Positions 10,335 through 23,230 of a stretch of 64,000 nt of DNA are shown here, piece after piece. This DNA comes from Brachypterus glaber (taxonomy: Eukaryota > Arthropoda > Insecta > Coleoptera > Kateretidae). The DNA lies in NCBI GenBank assembly GCA_958510825.1, contig OY294050.1:44281249-44345248 (forward strand), written 5' to 3'. Below the pieces are notes generated by a model. The model was not told the DNA's origin and ran no database searches. It saw only the letters and a list, made by a program, of their open reading frames with translations. Position numbers and translations under genes: made by a program. Positions within the stretch are counted from its first letter, which is position 1; each line of letters begins with the position of its first letter.

Positions 10335-11232
10335 CCCTGGTAGAAATTTAACGTTAGAATAAAGTTTTTATAATGTTAGAAAACTGTATAAAAGTAAGTT
10401 ATAAAATATGTACAAATGTCCCGCTTTTTAACGTTAGAATAAAACGTTACTTACAAACGTTAATCTAACGTTAGATTTTAAGTTATAAATACGTTATAGG
10501 TACGTTTAATTTCTAACTTTCGGAGGGGGCGTGGCCAACTAGGAAATTTCTACCTGCATCATAAAATGGCAGCTGGAGACAAATTTATTCATATAAATAA
10601 ATCTTAATGTATTTTAGCAATCATAATATTTTTAAACATAATTTCGTTGCATTTATTTATAAAATAGCCATCTTTTTAGGTGGCCCTAAATATTTTTCGT
10701 GTAATATGCCGTTATACTTCGATAAATACGTTTACCTCTCAGAAAAACTTTATATTTAGTTATTTAATATTTATTTATACATTCTGAATCTTAAAATATT
10801 TTTTCAATTCTAATACAGAGTTGCCAGACTTACTATAATTTTGACTTTTGAGGGATATTTTTTATTAACTTATTATAGAAATAATAAATAATTATCAAAC
10901 CTATGCACATAGCTGTCTGAAATGAATATTTTCTACTATAGCTTACGTATTAATGGAATTTTTAAAAATATTTAAAGTTAGAATAAGGTTAGAAAAAGGT
11001 TAGAATTTAGTTGGGAACCTAACGTTAGATGTATGGATTTTATAACGTTTTTGTCAAACGTTAAGTTTTTAAGGTTAGATTTATATATTTTATAACGTTT
11101 TTGTCAAACGTTAGTTTTTAAGGTTAGATTTATATATTTTATAACGTTTTTGTATAACGTTTGAGACTAAACATAAAAATGTCACTAATCTAATGTTATG
11201 TTAAGTTAGATTTGTGTACTTTTCTACCAGGG
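10335..11232 (+). mobile_element. AACGTTAG-rich MITE (family M3), copy 1
   Basis: Ends CCCTGGTAGAAA / TTTCTACCAGGG (12-bp terminal inverted repeat). Both subterminal regions are packed with AACGTTAG or CTAACGTT words. The right part has two tandem ~46-bp units (AAGGTTAGATTTATATATTT with AACGTTTTTGTCAAACGTTAG-like flanks). Further copies lie at 14823-15787 and 34427-35497. No coding capacity. Flanks end and begin with AA, so a 2-bp duplication is possible but unproven. Confidence 0.8.
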
Positions 11233-11568
11233 AACCGATAAAAATCAGAATTTTTTCTAAACGAAAAGAAATTAAACCTTAAAAGAAGCATGTCGTTTTA
11301 AAGGTGAGTTTTGGGCTTAATGAGAAAAAAAATATTTAAAAAAGTGCAAAATGATGAAAAGAAATTAAGAACAACTGTTTACCAAGTTTATTTGTTAATA
11401 ATGAACAAAATTACATTTAATAAAAATTTGTTAAAATTTTTGTGTTATCGTAAACGTGACAACAACGCATTACATTATTCAATACTCCTGATGCGATAAA
11501 TGTGACTTTTTATTATCTTGAAAAAAGTGATATTTTTTGTTTATCTAAAAATCAACATAACATTTTAG
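11233..11568. other. No recognised feature
   Basis: AT-rich; a 62-codon frame here has homopolymer-driven composition and no recognisable motif. Confidence 0.4.
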
Positions 11569-12836
11569 ACCAGGGTCGATAATTTTTGAAACCAAAAAAA
11601 ATAATAGTAGGATGAAACCCGTTAAAAAAGGACGAGAATATAACAAAAATGAAAGGAAAAATAATTTACGGGCGATCTGAGGTCGGGAAGTGGAAGGGGG
11701 TGAGTTTTTAAGGGTAAAAAACGGTGTATCTCGATTTCCGGCAAAACTACAAGTCCTATGGAAAAAAAATAAATAACAAAGTTGTAGGTAATAAAGAGAC
11801 CTAGAACTTTTGTAATTACACTTTTTTCACATAACCTCAAAATTTATGTCTAAAATTCAAATAATCAAGTTTTTGGTTTGGACTTTTTATCTTATGCAAA
11901 AAAAATTTTTTTTTTACGAAATTTGGTGAAAACTTACCTTTTTATGTCCTAAAGACACTGTAATTTTTTTGATTTGAAATATTTATTTTTTCACCTTATT
12001 TTGACTTAATATCGAAAAAACACCCTAATTTTCAAGATGTCTTATTAAATATTAACTTATTTGGTTGTTAATTATAGTAGTATATTTCGATTTGTATTTT
12101 TTTTTATCAATGTAACATAGAATCTTACGTTTTTCAAGTAATCAAAAAAGTGTAAATTTTACTAAATAGCTCAAAATTGTACATAGTGATTAAAAAAAAA
12201 TATCGGATTCGAGTTTTTTTCTTTTCTTTGCATTTTCTGAGAACATTTCCATAGTAATGTATATATTTTTTACATTATCAGAAAGAATAGATTTCAACGA
12301 ACAAAAAACTCCCCGACTTTTTTTAAAAAGCTGATATTTTGACGCGAGAATTTTCGATTGAAAATTAGGGTGTTTTTTCGATATTAAGTCAAAATAAGGT
12401 GAAAAAATAAATATTTCAAATCAAAAAAATTACAGTGTCTTTAGGACATAAAAAAGGTAAGCTTTCACCAAATTTCGTGAAAAAAACATTTTTTTTGCAT
12501 AATATAAAAAGTCCAAACCAAAAACTTGATTATTTGAATTTTTCACATAAATTTTGAGGTTATGTGAAAAAAGTGTAATTACAAAAGTTGTAGGTCTCCT
12601 TATTACCTACAACTTTGTCATTTAATTTTTTTCCATAGGACTTGTAGTTTTGCCGGAAATCGAGATACACCGTTTTTTACCCTTAAAAACACACCCCCTT
12701 CCACTTCCCGACCTCAGATCGCCCGTAAATTATTTTTCCTTTCATTTTTGTTATATTCTCGTCCTTTTTTAACGGGTTTCATCCTACTATAATTTTTTTT
12801 CACTTTTTACCATTTTCAAAATTATCGACCCTGGTC
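11569..12836. mobile_element. Foldback element, ~460-bp inverted arms
   Basis: The left arm begins ACCAGGGTCGATAATTTT and the right arm ends with its complement. Matching continues through the TTTACGGGCGATCTGAGG region, a conserved CGAGATACACCG block and CACCCTAATTTTC, leaving a ~310-bp unique centre. The arms match closely by eye. CAGGG/CCCTG ends would fit hAT elements, but no clear 8-bp duplication is seen. Open frames in the arms are shadows. Confidence 0.85.
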
Positions 12837-13746
12837 TATTTAGAATGTACAATAATACTACTGATGATATCCGATTTAGGCAGGGCTGAGGGCTTGGGTC
12901 ACGGATTTGGCTGATTATTTTTTTATGTTTAGCTCACCAATGTTAGAGAAAAACCTCCACGGGGCTTTTTTCAAAATCGCCCCGTTTCGAAAATATGCTT
13001 TTTTAATTTTTTTAAAATTTTTTAAATTTCTCGAAATGTGACATTGACGTGCAATAACTCAAAAACTAATTAATCAGAGTTATCGCCATTAAAAAATCAT
13101 ATTTTTTTCTATCAAATTTTATCAAATTAGTTTTGACTGTTTTTTGTTTTTTCAAGATGGCGGCGAAAAATTTTAAGGCCACTTTTCTCAAAAACTCCAT
13201 TTTTTATTTTTTTCAAAAATTCAGGATCAACTACTAATTATGTGTACAATTATAGAGATTATGTGTACAATTATAGAGATTATCATAAAACTGTGAATGG
13301 AGAACTGTTTCTTCTTCAAAGAATCGTGGCCTTTTCCTTTGGAATTCGGCCAGCTCGATACAAATATGTATTTTTTCATTCTGTAATCTAGGAATTCGGG
13401 TCACAGCGAAGTGGTCTGGGAATTCAGAAAAAAAAGTTCGAGGCTTAAAGAATAATGACCGTAATCCAGATTTTTAAACCCATCATGTTTTGAGGAGTGG
13501 TGTGGTTAATTTTAATTTGGAGATACTTTTCATATTAAATAATTTTTTCGTTTTTCTTATAAAATTTTATATAAAAGCAAATCCTATAAAAAAGGACTTC
13601 ATTAAATTTTACGCCATCACGAACCGAGACGTAGAATCGCCGTAGCTGCATTACAGGTTGAGGGGCACTTGATGCGTTTTATTGCCTACACTTATTAAAC
13701 TGGATTAACATTTTCTCGATGCTAAGAATACATTTCTAAAGGATAA
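12837..13746. other. Noncoding, repeat-like
   Basis: Low-complexity sequence includes AAGATGGCGGCGAAAAATTTT near 13155 and a direct repeat of ATTATGTGTACAATTATAGAG at 13237-13278. No gene seen. Confidence 0.4.
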
Positions 13747-14505
13747 GGGGCTGTCCATATATTACGTAACGCACTTTTTCAAAAAAATTGACCCCCTCCC
13801 CCCCCCCCCTGTGTAACAAACTGTCACATTTACCAACACCCCCCCTCCCCCCTGTGTAACACGTAACAATATAAAAATTTGTATTTTTTTTTCTAACATA
13901 TCTTGATACAGAATTCCGCATAATGCAAGACGGTAAAAAGACAGTGTAAAAATGATACATATTTATTATAATAATACATATAGCACTTAATGTACTTAAA
14001 CGAAAAAATCACTCAAACTTTAAAAAATATTCATAATCAATATCACACAGGGAAATAATACTAGGTACCTCTTTTTACACTGAGTGTCACATATAACACG
14101 TATATTGTTTATGCACAGGTACACAAAATAGTACACACATTGGTGTTCTGTGAGTACACATTCCGCGCGAAAATGTATCATCGCCGATGGTTCATCGGCA
14201 AGATCACGCAAGAACAGGGCCGTAAGATTTTTTTTTAATATCAATGTCAACAGTTTTTTTACTGATTACAATGTTATTTAAATATGCATAGTTTCGTCAA
14301 TTTTTGTGTGAAAAGGGGAATTATGGGCCACTAAATAGTAATTTATGTTGAAATAAAAATACATCTGCCAAGCTTTGGAAATAAACATTAAATTCCGTTA
14401 AGTAACGTTTACCTAGACCCCCCCTCCCCCCTGTCACAAACTGTAACAATTTCTCTGACCCCCTCCCCCCCCCCTAGGCGTGTTACGTAATATATGGACA
14501 GCCCC
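13747..14505. mobile_element. PIF/Harbinger-like MITE with TAA duplication
   Basis: Ends GGGGCTGTCCATATATTACG and the inverted complement at 14481-14505, about 27 bp, flanked by TAA on both sides (13744-13746, 14506-14508). A 3-bp TWA duplication and a G-rich terminus fit PIF/Harbinger. C-runs of 10-13 sit just inside both ends. The interior has no credible coding frame. Confidence 0.75.
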
Positions 14506-14508
14506 TAA

Positions 14509-14822
14509 AAGCTGTCTTTGGCTAAAAAAAAATATTTCTGCTAAATATAAACGGTTTTTTTTGCTTTTATATCAAAAAGGACGTTTTATTCTAATAAAAG
14601 CAACCATTTATGCTTTGTTTTGTACTTTTTTTTTGACGCGGGAATAAAAAAAAACTAGAGCAAATGTCAGTTGTGTGACGCGTTCCTATCTCAAATTGGC
14701 GTATATTATTCGTGATTTTAATTAATATATGGGACATATAATCTGTATTATATTAAAATTAAATTAAGTAAATAATTTTTGTCAAAGGTGTCTTAAAAAT
14801 AAAAATTTACTACCGAACATAA
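14509..14822. other. No recognised feature
   Basis: AT-rich spacer. Confidence 0.35.
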
Positions 14823-15787
14823 CCCTAGTAGAAATTTAACGTTAGAATAACGTTTTTTTAATGTTAGAAAACTGTATAAAAGTACGTTATGAAATATGTG
14901 CAAATGTTCCGCTTTTTAACGTTAGAATCAAACGTTAGTTACAAACGTTAATCTAACGTTATATTTTTAAGTTAGAAATACGTTATAAGTACGTTTACTT
15001 TCTAACTTTCGGAGAGGGAGTGGCCAACTAGGAAATTTCTACCTGCATCATAAAATGGCAGCTGGAGACAAATTTATTCATATAAATAAATCTTAATATA
15101 TTTTAACAATCATATTTATAAATATAATTTCGTTACATTTATTTATAAAATAGCCATCTTTTTAGGTGGCTCTAAATATTTTTCGTGTAATATCCTGTTA
15201 TAGTTTATTTCTTGATACATATTACATAAGCATGGAGAGCCTCAAATAAGCTTTTGGCTTGTGCTAGGGGCTCTCCATTAATTTTGAAAAAAAAATTTTA
15301 TACTTCGATAAATACGTTTACCTCTCAGAAAAACTTTATATTTAGTTAGTTAATATTTATTTATACATTCAAAATCTTAAATAATTTTTTTAATTATAGT
15401 ACAGCGTTGACTTTTGGGGGATATTTTTTTAAACTTATTATAGAAATAATAAATTATTATCAAACCTAGGCACATAGCTGTCTGAAATGAGTATTTTCTA
15501 CTGTAGCTTACGTACTAATAATGGAAATTTAAAAAATATTTAAAGTTAGAAAAAGTTTAGAATTTAGTTAGGAAACTAACGTTAGATGTATGTATTTTAT
15601 AACATTTTTGTCAAACGTTAGTTTTTAAGGTTAGATTTATATATTTTATAACGTTTTTGTCAAACGTTAGTTTTTAAGGTTAGATTTATATATTTTATAA
15701 CGTTTTTGTATAACGTTTGAGACTAAATATAAAAATGTCACTAATCTAATATTATGTAAGTTAGATTTATGTAGTTTTCTATCAGGG
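14823..15787 (+). mobile_element. AACGTTAG-rich MITE (family M3), copy 2
   Basis: Ends CCCTAGTAGAAA / TTTTCTATCAGGG; same subterminal AACGTTAG words and tandem 46-bp units (15610-15710) as the other copies. It is interrupted at 15203 by a 95-bp LINE tail. AA flanks both ends. Confidence 0.8.
15203..15297 (-). mobile_element. LINE 3'-end insertion inside MITE M3
   Basis: Copy 3 of the host MITE reads CCTGTTATACTTCG here. This copy reads CCTGTTATA, 95 inserted bases, then TTATACTTCG, giving a TTATA duplication (15198-15202, 15298-15302). On the minus strand the insert has the conserved GGAGAGCCCCTAGCACAAGCC and AGAAATAAAC tail. It is a severely 5'-truncated retrotransposition. Confidence 0.75.
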
Positions 15788-17217
15788 AACTAAACTGTCC
15801 CCTTAGAATTAAGTCAGTTATGTGCATTAATCGGAATAAATTCAGTTACTCATCAACGTTAAAAATAAACACAGAAACATAGGCGTACGGAATAATTTTG
15901 CCGAATTATGAGGGAAATTTTTATAAAGGTCACTAAATCGAAACATTTGACGACTAATTTGTTACATACAACAATATTGAATATACATATTAACTATAAA
16001 TATGTAAATATATCCGTGTTTTTCGAAGAAAATAATAAATAATAAAAATATAAATTTACAAAAGGCATCTAGCGCATGTGCAAAGCTTTTAATAAACGCC
16101 TAATAATTACCGAACTATAAATAAAGTTGTAACTTCAGTTACAAAAGTGAGGAAACCACAAGAGTGTACGAAATACACTTTCCAACGAGTTATGTACACT
16201 ATTTTTTCTACGATCCTGAAAAAATATAATGTTTCTTAATATTTTCTAATTTTTATTACTTATTTAAAGAATTTTTAAGAAAAGCAAAGCATACAAAGCA
16301 AAAAATAGCATACAAATTTATGTATGTTAAACAGAAAATATGATTTTCTTTTACTTTTAGTTTTATTGGTTTTTAAATTTAATACAATATTATACAATAC
16401 AATACCTCATGTGTAAATCAAGGCAAGACCGTTTGCTAATTAAATTAGATTTCTTTAGATATGTTCCCATATAAAACAGTGAACTGGTACTGTTTTACGA
16501 TTTCATAAGAAAAAGGCTGTGTATTTCGATGTTTTTTATGAAATGTAAGGTAACTAAATCAAAAATTAAGTAATTTTTATCAAATCTAGACATAAATAAA
16601 ACATCCCAAGTTATATCTTGGTCAAACTAATAAGGTTATAACTATAGTTTCTATTTTTGACATAATAAAACAGAAATATTTGGATTGAAAAACATAAAAG
16701 GCTGTGATAAAAGGTGGAAAATGGCATATAAAACGAGGTGAGCTAAATTCGTAGAATCTACAACGTAAATAAAGGCAAACCTACATAAGTGAAATTAGGC
16801 AAACGTACATACATAAATATCAAACTAGGGCGATATAAAAATATCAAACTAGTGTGATATAATGCGTTTTCTGAAGAACAAGAGTGTGCTAAATGTCATT
16901 TTCATAAGGGATCGTAGGAAAAAAAATTAAATGTCTTAACAAGGCAGTATTTGGCTCACTTGCCTTAATATAAGTTTAAACAGTAAAACGCACCAACTGT
17001 ATAGGAGTGTGAGTTCAGCAATTTTCGAAAATTAATGTGTCCGACTTACCGCACTCGTTTCATTTAGTGGAGGGTAGCAATGTTCTACATAGGCTGATTG
17101 CTCATCAGTTACACGTTTTATAATTAATTGCTTCAATTCTGGAGTTAATTAAAAATACCCTATGATTTGTGTTACAAAATATTTTATCACATATTTTACA
17201 TTTGAATGTAGATTATA
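15788..17217. other. No gene recognised
   Basis: Only the inverted 60-bp relative of 4685-4740 (15855-15925) and a short repeat of ATATCAAACTAG near 16830 stand out. Confidence 0.4.
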
Positions 17218-18915
17218 CAGGGTGTTCCTAAATATCATGCCACAATTGAAGGAGGTAATTCCTTGGTTTATTCTATGACTAAAAAAAGTCCTAAACTGCT
17301 TTATTTTAAAGATACAGAGTGTTAAAGTTTAAAAAAGATCAGTTTTTCATCATATTATAAACACTTTAATTTTTTTAGATCAACTTATTAAAAACACAAC
17401 TTTTTTGTTTCTTGAACTTTTTTCGATCCCATATCGCTTTCGAAAAAAAAGTGTTTTTGCATGTCCCGGGTCTACATAAAAACATAAAAATTATGCAAAA
17501 ACATGTTTTTTTTTTCGAAAGCGATGCGAGATACGAAAAAAGTTCAAGAAACAACAAAGTTGTGTTTTTAATTGGTTAATCTAAAAAAATTAATTAAGTA
17601 TAAAAAAACAGCGTCGTACATTTTTTCTTTCAAAAATTCAATTAGGTTGCCTTCCGGGATGCTACACGGTAAAAATAAATTACATTAAATTACATAGTCC
17701 GGAATGGTAAAAATTATATAGTCCGTAATGGTAATGTTTTGCATAGACCGGAACAGTAAAAATTACATAGTCCAGAATGGTAATATTTTGCATAGACCAA
17801 ACGATTTTTTTATATTTGCCTACAATACTTATGGTGTGTTTAATAAATAAAAAAAAATGATGAGACTTGAAGTTAAAAAAAAAATATTTACTACTTAGAA
17901 AATGTTTGTTCCAAATTACAAGTCTCTGTGTCAAAGCTTTTTTGCATAAAGTTCATTTGGTTTAATAAACCAAATGGTTTGCACCCTTAATACAAGTATA
18001 ATCTGCTTACATCTTTCTTTAAAGATCTATTGGTTGATAAAGATCGTAATTTATAATGAATGTAAATTTTAGGCCACAAATAAAGCATTTAAATATCGTA
18101 CATAAATAATATTTACCTTTTTTTACACTTTCAACACTTTCACCTAGCAGCATCCGTCGCTATCTCTCTAACAATAACAATATTAGACGGTCCGTCTCAT
18201 GATGTGACGCCTTCTTGGTTATTGTCCAAAGCGCACGCGCGTCTTAAAATAACATATCCCGACATTGTAAAATCATGTAAATCAATGTAAAAATATTTTT
18301 TTTACATTATTTTACATTCTTTTACATACTTTTACATTCTTTTACATTATTTTACATTCTTTTAAATAAATTCATGAATTATGCATAGTCCAGAATAGTA
18401 AATTTACTATTCCGTACTATGTAAATTCATGTATTTTTACATTATTTTACATGCAGTTTTTACAGTGCACTGGACTTAATAATTTTAATCTAATCCGGTC
18501 CAAATTAGCCTTTTACTACTAAAAAGAAATTTGCCAAGATTAATCAAAATCGGCGAAAGATTGTTTATGATATGGATGAAAAACTGTTTTTTTTTTTAAC
18601 TTTAACACCCTGTATCTTCAAGATAAAGGAATTTAGGACAAATATTTATACGAACTTTTAGTCATAGAAATGTTAAAAGTCAGTAACAGACATTTTTTTT
18701 GAAAATTTATTTTTTTTTAATTCATGTTTATTTACAATTAATAATTTGGATTGGCACCAGACATGGTTAAAAAGTACTAAGAATGATGATATAAAACATA
18801 ACGTTGGATGAAAAATATGGAATGGATAATTGAAGGTCCTTGTAAGAGTGTAAATAAATAAATAAGCCAAGGAATTGCCTCCTTCAATAGTGACATGATA
18901 TTTAGGAACACCCTG
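17218..18915. mobile_element. Mariner-like inverted-repeat element, split by a MITE
   Basis: Ends CAGGGTGTTCCTAAATATCA and its complement, with similarity continuing ~50 bp (CAATTGAAGGAGG, AATTCCTTGG). TA flanks both sides (17216-17217, 18916-18917), as in Tc1/mariner. A second inverted pair, GATACAGAGTGTTAAAGTTT and its near-complement, lies further in. Removing the MITE at 17675-18467 leaves ~900 bp. No transposase remains. Confidence 0.75.
17675..18467 (+). mobile_element. CAC-ended MITE family F1, copy 2
   Basis: Starts CACGGTAAAAATAAATTACA and ends GCAGTTTTTACAGTG. It carries the GGAATGGTAA/TTGCATAGACC minisatellite, the TTGGTTATTGTCCAAAGCGC core with GCGCACGCGCG, and the TTTTACATTCTT repeats. 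Flanking dinucleotides are TA and CA, so a 2-bp duplication would need one mutation. Confidence 0.8.
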
Positions 18916-18917
18916 TA

Positions 18918-20945
18918 TAGGGTAATTCACGTATGATAAATCACTCGCAGAACCACAGCAATGGGGAATGCCTTTGAAAGTTTTAAACTCTTTTTAGTCA
19001 GCTTTTTTTGCCTGGTGTATAAAAAAGTTGAAAATTATATCAAAAAGTTGTCAAAACTATGTATTAATAAAAGTAATAGTTTTGTAAGGAATTATGTTAT
19101 CAAGAATCATATGCATTTCACTTATTTTAATTGTAGTAAAGGCTGTAAAGGATGGAATTACAAAGTTATGATTTTCATAGAGGCTGAGAATTATGCGGGA
19201 AAAATTCGCTGTTTTCATGAAAATTTTCTGTCTGGAAATAATTACGACCGGGGCGACCTTTGACAGCAAATTTGAATGAAAACTGGGAATTTTCCCGACT
19301 ATTCGAAGAATCATGTGTAATTCGGAAGATTATTTTTTAACGATGTATAATATGTCAAACCAACTATTATATTTTTTTCATCGCAAATTGATATAAATTG
19401 TTTTATTACTTATCCTAATATTTTTACGGGCATATTCGTTGATTTGGTTAATTTAACTAAATTCTCAACTGCTAAACTAAAACGTTTTTGTCCATTTTTA
19501 AATTGCAAATTATAGTTCTGGCAATAGTTTAGTCACTTACTGCAGTACTGACTAGCGCGGTACTGCGCTAGGCTTACAAGCATGTTCATAAAAGTCAACC
19601 TATAAAAACTGTCATTACATTTTATAAGAAGAATATTTTGAAGTATTTTTTGTAAATAATAAATTAATAACAATAATTATAAATAGTAATATATTCATAT
19701 TTAATTATTAATTAGTTTTAGGTATGAAATCTTGTTGTAAAAGAGAAATACTGAAAAACAAAATACTTCAGGGATACTCACTAGAATTTTCTACAGTAGA
19801 AAATTCCCAATATAACTGTAATATGATTGGACAGAAATAAACACGTGGAAAGAAATATTGTTAAATGATAACGTTAAAAAATAATCATATAAATTGTCAA
19901 AATTAAATAAACGGTTCAAGGAATGGTCTGCCCAGTAAGTGATACTAAACTCGATAAGAATTTGAAGATACAGAAGACTTCAGCTGTCATTTTTATTTTT
20001 TTATTTTTCAAAAATTTTAATAAAATTATTCGAAAATAAATGATAAGAATCAATATCATATAATAACAAAAGGCAGAATTCCACCCAGACACCAGTTTGT
20101 CCCGGCTCTCCAGGTACGAAAAAGAATCGAATACAACCCTATCAAGCAAACGTTTCAATTATTTGGCTTTATGTACAGTAAAAACTGAAAATTAAAATGA
20201 CTTATTTAATATGGCGCGCGCCAATTTTAAAATTTCGACGCCATATTGGATGCGCCATTTTAAATTTTATTTTTTTAGCAACCTCGAAGACCCTAAATAT
20301 CCTTCTTTGAAATAAATGAAAAAAATGTAATCTGACAACTTAACCTATCAGCACTCAATTGTTATGCCTCAAATCAAATTTGTAGCAGTAGGCTATGAAA
20401 GTACAAGTCTTGACAAGTTCTTAAAAAAAAAAAAATAGGAAGATCGATTCAAAATGGAATGCCGCCTATTTAGATTAGCTAAAGAGAGAAGTTCTACAGA
20501 AAGAGATAGAAATATAATTATTATTGTTTAAAAATAAAATTATGCATATTTTAGGTAAACATAACATTTTAGATTATATTTTAAATTACATGAAGGTAAG
20601 ATATTTGTTTTTTAAGTAAAAAACAATTTTTTTTATTTTTATAACACAGCTATGTGTACAGTAGGTCTAAAGTTTCCTAGGAACTTATGACCTACTCCTT
20701 AATTGACAGTCATTGATAATACTCCGTTGTGTGTGAATATTTTGTGTTTAATAAGCTGTTTTATGTATTCTTTAATAATTTTGCATATAATGCACATTTT
20801 TTGTGGCCCTTTGATAAAATCCAAACATAATATTTTTAGGGAATTTTCTTTTTGGGTTGGTATTAAAGACCTAAATTTATGTTGCCTAACGTATTGGACT
20901 GTTCTCCATTGACCGTCTTCTGGAAGTTTGAAATAAAAAACCTTA
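18918..20945. other. No gene recognised
   Basis: A 100-codon frame opens at 18961 but overlaps an equally long antisense frame and has no recognised domain. A CGCGCG palindrome lies at 20214-20223. Otherwise plain AT-rich sequence. Confidence 0.4.
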
Positions 20946-20951
20946 AAAATT

Positions 20952-21745
20952 CACGATTCACTCACCGCAGTAATGAGAAGAATCCAGCGCATGCGCACTG
21001 ATTTTCTTATTTTAGTTTTTACGTATGCCAAAAATTATTTTAAGCTTATGTATCATTCTTTTACAAAAATATCTACTTTTTTCTTATGCATATTGTTACA
21101 CCAGGCGAGCATTTATTTTTTAATTAGCTAAAGCTAAATTATTTAGCCTAAATATAATTTGATTCTTAAAATATATCGCCTTCTAAATTCTGAAATATCG
21201 TATCTGAAAAATGCCTCCCATTAAAAAAAAACACCAAACCAGCAAACTACCAAACTACTACTACCAGTATACTAGTTTTTTTGTTAGAATATATAGCAAA
21301 ATATTGTTAAAATACTCACGAATTTCTGTTTGATTTTTTTAATGGGGAAATTGGTTTACGTTAACAATGGTTTGGTTTGGTAGTTTGCTGGTTTGGTGTT
21401 TTTTTTTAATGGGAGGCGTTGGTTAACGTTAATAATGGTTTGGTTTGGTAGTTTGCTGGATTGGTGTTTTTTTTTAATGGGAGGTATTTTTCAGATAAGA
21501 TATTTCAGAATTTAGAAGGCGATATATTTCAAATAGGATTATATTTAGGCTAAATAATTTAGCTTTAGCTAATTAAAAAATAAATGCTTGCCTGGTGTAA
21601 CAATATGCATAAGAAAAAAGTAGATATTTTTGTAAAATTCTACAAAAGAATGTTACATAACCTTAAAATAATTTTATGCATACGTCAAAACAGAATCAGT
21701 GCGCATGCGCTGGATTCTTCTCATTACTGCGGTGAGTGAATCGTG
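20952..21745. mobile_element. Hairpin element with ~300-bp TIRs and 6-bp duplication
   Basis: Starts CACGATTCACTCACCGCAG and ends with its complement. Direct AAAATT copies lie at 20946-20951 and 21746-21751. The arms match almost to the centre, including the AATCCAGCGCATGCGC palindrome-containing block, and the right arm has an internal duplication of GGTTTGGTAGTTTGCTGG. No coding sequence. A 6-bp duplication does not fit hAT or mariner; superfamily undetermined. Confidence 0.85.
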
Positions 21746-21751
21746 AAAATT

Positions 21752-22990
21752 CCCACTGTGCGACGGCTTAAGCTGCCGCTGGATAGAGCGACTCAACTGA
21801 AATTGATACATTTATTTCAGATTCTAGTTATAAAACCGTCAGACTGTAAATTTTCGCGGACGTCGGAGCATTTCTTATACTTCATTTGTTCACAAGTCAT
21901 TCTTATACCCTGACACCCGAAACGTAGTTTTCGGGATCATTGGAGCACAAAATATGCAGTTAGTATTTTCTACAATCAAAATTTATACAGATAGAACTGG
22001 GTTTTTTCGATCAAATTATACTGTCGAGGAATTAAAAAATAAAACGGTTAAATTAAAATATTGATCGTTTTATTTTGGCTGCCTGTTTTTACCTTACTTT
22101 TTTAAAGGACATGACACAACTTATAGGGAATGGGATACAAATCTCGGATGGTTTGGCACACTTGGCAACGTCGGAAAGTTGTAAAAAAACGTTTTTGTTT
22201 AAGGCTTTTTTTAAAGTTTTTTTTGTTTTTGTTTTGGTTATTTTTGTTTTTTTTTTGTGAAAATATTCAAAAAATGACAACTTTTGTATTTTAGGATCAA
22301 TTAGAGACTGTTTTCAATAGTTTTTATTAGTTTCTATTTCAAAATACTTTATTATTCGTGAAATAATAAAATATATAGATTATACGCCATCTGTTAACGA
22401 GTTTAGGAGTTGAAACTTCAGTCGTATAACCTCACTTTTCTAAGGTGTCAAATTTATGAAGTCTGTTTATGATGCCTGGCCGCAAAAAAGCAACGTATCA
22501 AATCTATTTATTAATTAAAATTAAATAGAGTTGTTACAACTCAGTTGTAAAAAACCGTTTTAAATTAAATAAATATTTTTTTATAAACTTTCATCCTTCA
22601 TACATGACTTTTACAATAAAAAATGTGTTAATTTTTAATAAAAAACAAATTTGCTTTTTTTATAACTGTGTTTTTTTTTTGATAAAAAACAAATTTGTTT
22701 TTTTTATAAAGTCTAGCTTTGTTTTAAAACGGTTTTTTTTGTGTTTTTTTTTTTAAACAAATGGTTTTTTTTTGAATTTACAACTCTAGCCGTAATACGC
22801 CAAGTTACTGGCTAATTAGTCTAGCGACAAAAGCCAATCTGATAGAAGAGGAAGACGAAGAAAAAGAAGAAGAAGAAGAAGAAGAAGAAGAACTTATAGG
22901 GAGGCCCTTGCCTTCGGTGAAATTCGCTAAATTTTTTATATAATTTGGTTTATGCTTTTTTTAAAAGAATTAGAAACGTTTCAAACACTT
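21752..22990. other. No gene recognised; (GAA)n tract
   Basis: (GAA)n at about 22853-22892. CCCGAAAACTACGTTTCGGG forms a hairpin on the minus strand at 21916-21935. Two overlapping frames at 22075-22280 are homopolymer-driven. Confidence 0.4.
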
Positions 22991-23230
22991 CCCAAGTAGC
23001 AATTTTGGTTTTATAAGGGCGATGAAAAGGTCTCCGTCACCTATTTTTAAATCTACTGGTGTTATGATTTGGTAACCAACACCGCTATATAACCTTTATA
23101 TACCCGTTATATCACCAGTTTGGCGAACCTATAGGGGTTGCCAACACCTTTTTTATAAAACCAATAGTTATATAAAAAAAGGGTTTAACAGTTTCCAAGC
23201 ACCATTTTTATAAAACCTTTTGAACTTAGT
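22991..23230 (+). mobile_element. Left end of a CCCAAGTAGCA-ended element
   Basis: Starts CCCAAGTAGCAATTTTGG, followed by repeated GGTTTTATA, ATATAACC and GGTAACC words. The only inverted partner in the window is TGCTACTTGGG at 34225-34235, with similar subterminal words. No clear target duplication. Confidence 0.5.

Noticed and set aside
11622..11840. 72-codon frame
   Set aside because: Lies in one arm of the 1.27-kb foldback; shadow of the repeat.
11569..12836. hAT assignment from CAGGG/CCCTG ends
   Set aside because: No 8-bp duplication could be read at the borders.
13736..14250. Two minus-strand frames
   Set aside because: They overlap the termini and interior of the Harbinger-like MITE and show no protein motif.
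18961..19263. 100-codon ATG frame
   Set aside because: An antisense frame of similar length overlaps it, composition is AT-driven and no domain is recognisable.
22075..22280. Overlapping plus and minus frames
   Set aside because: Poly-F/V and poly-K from a T-run; not coding.
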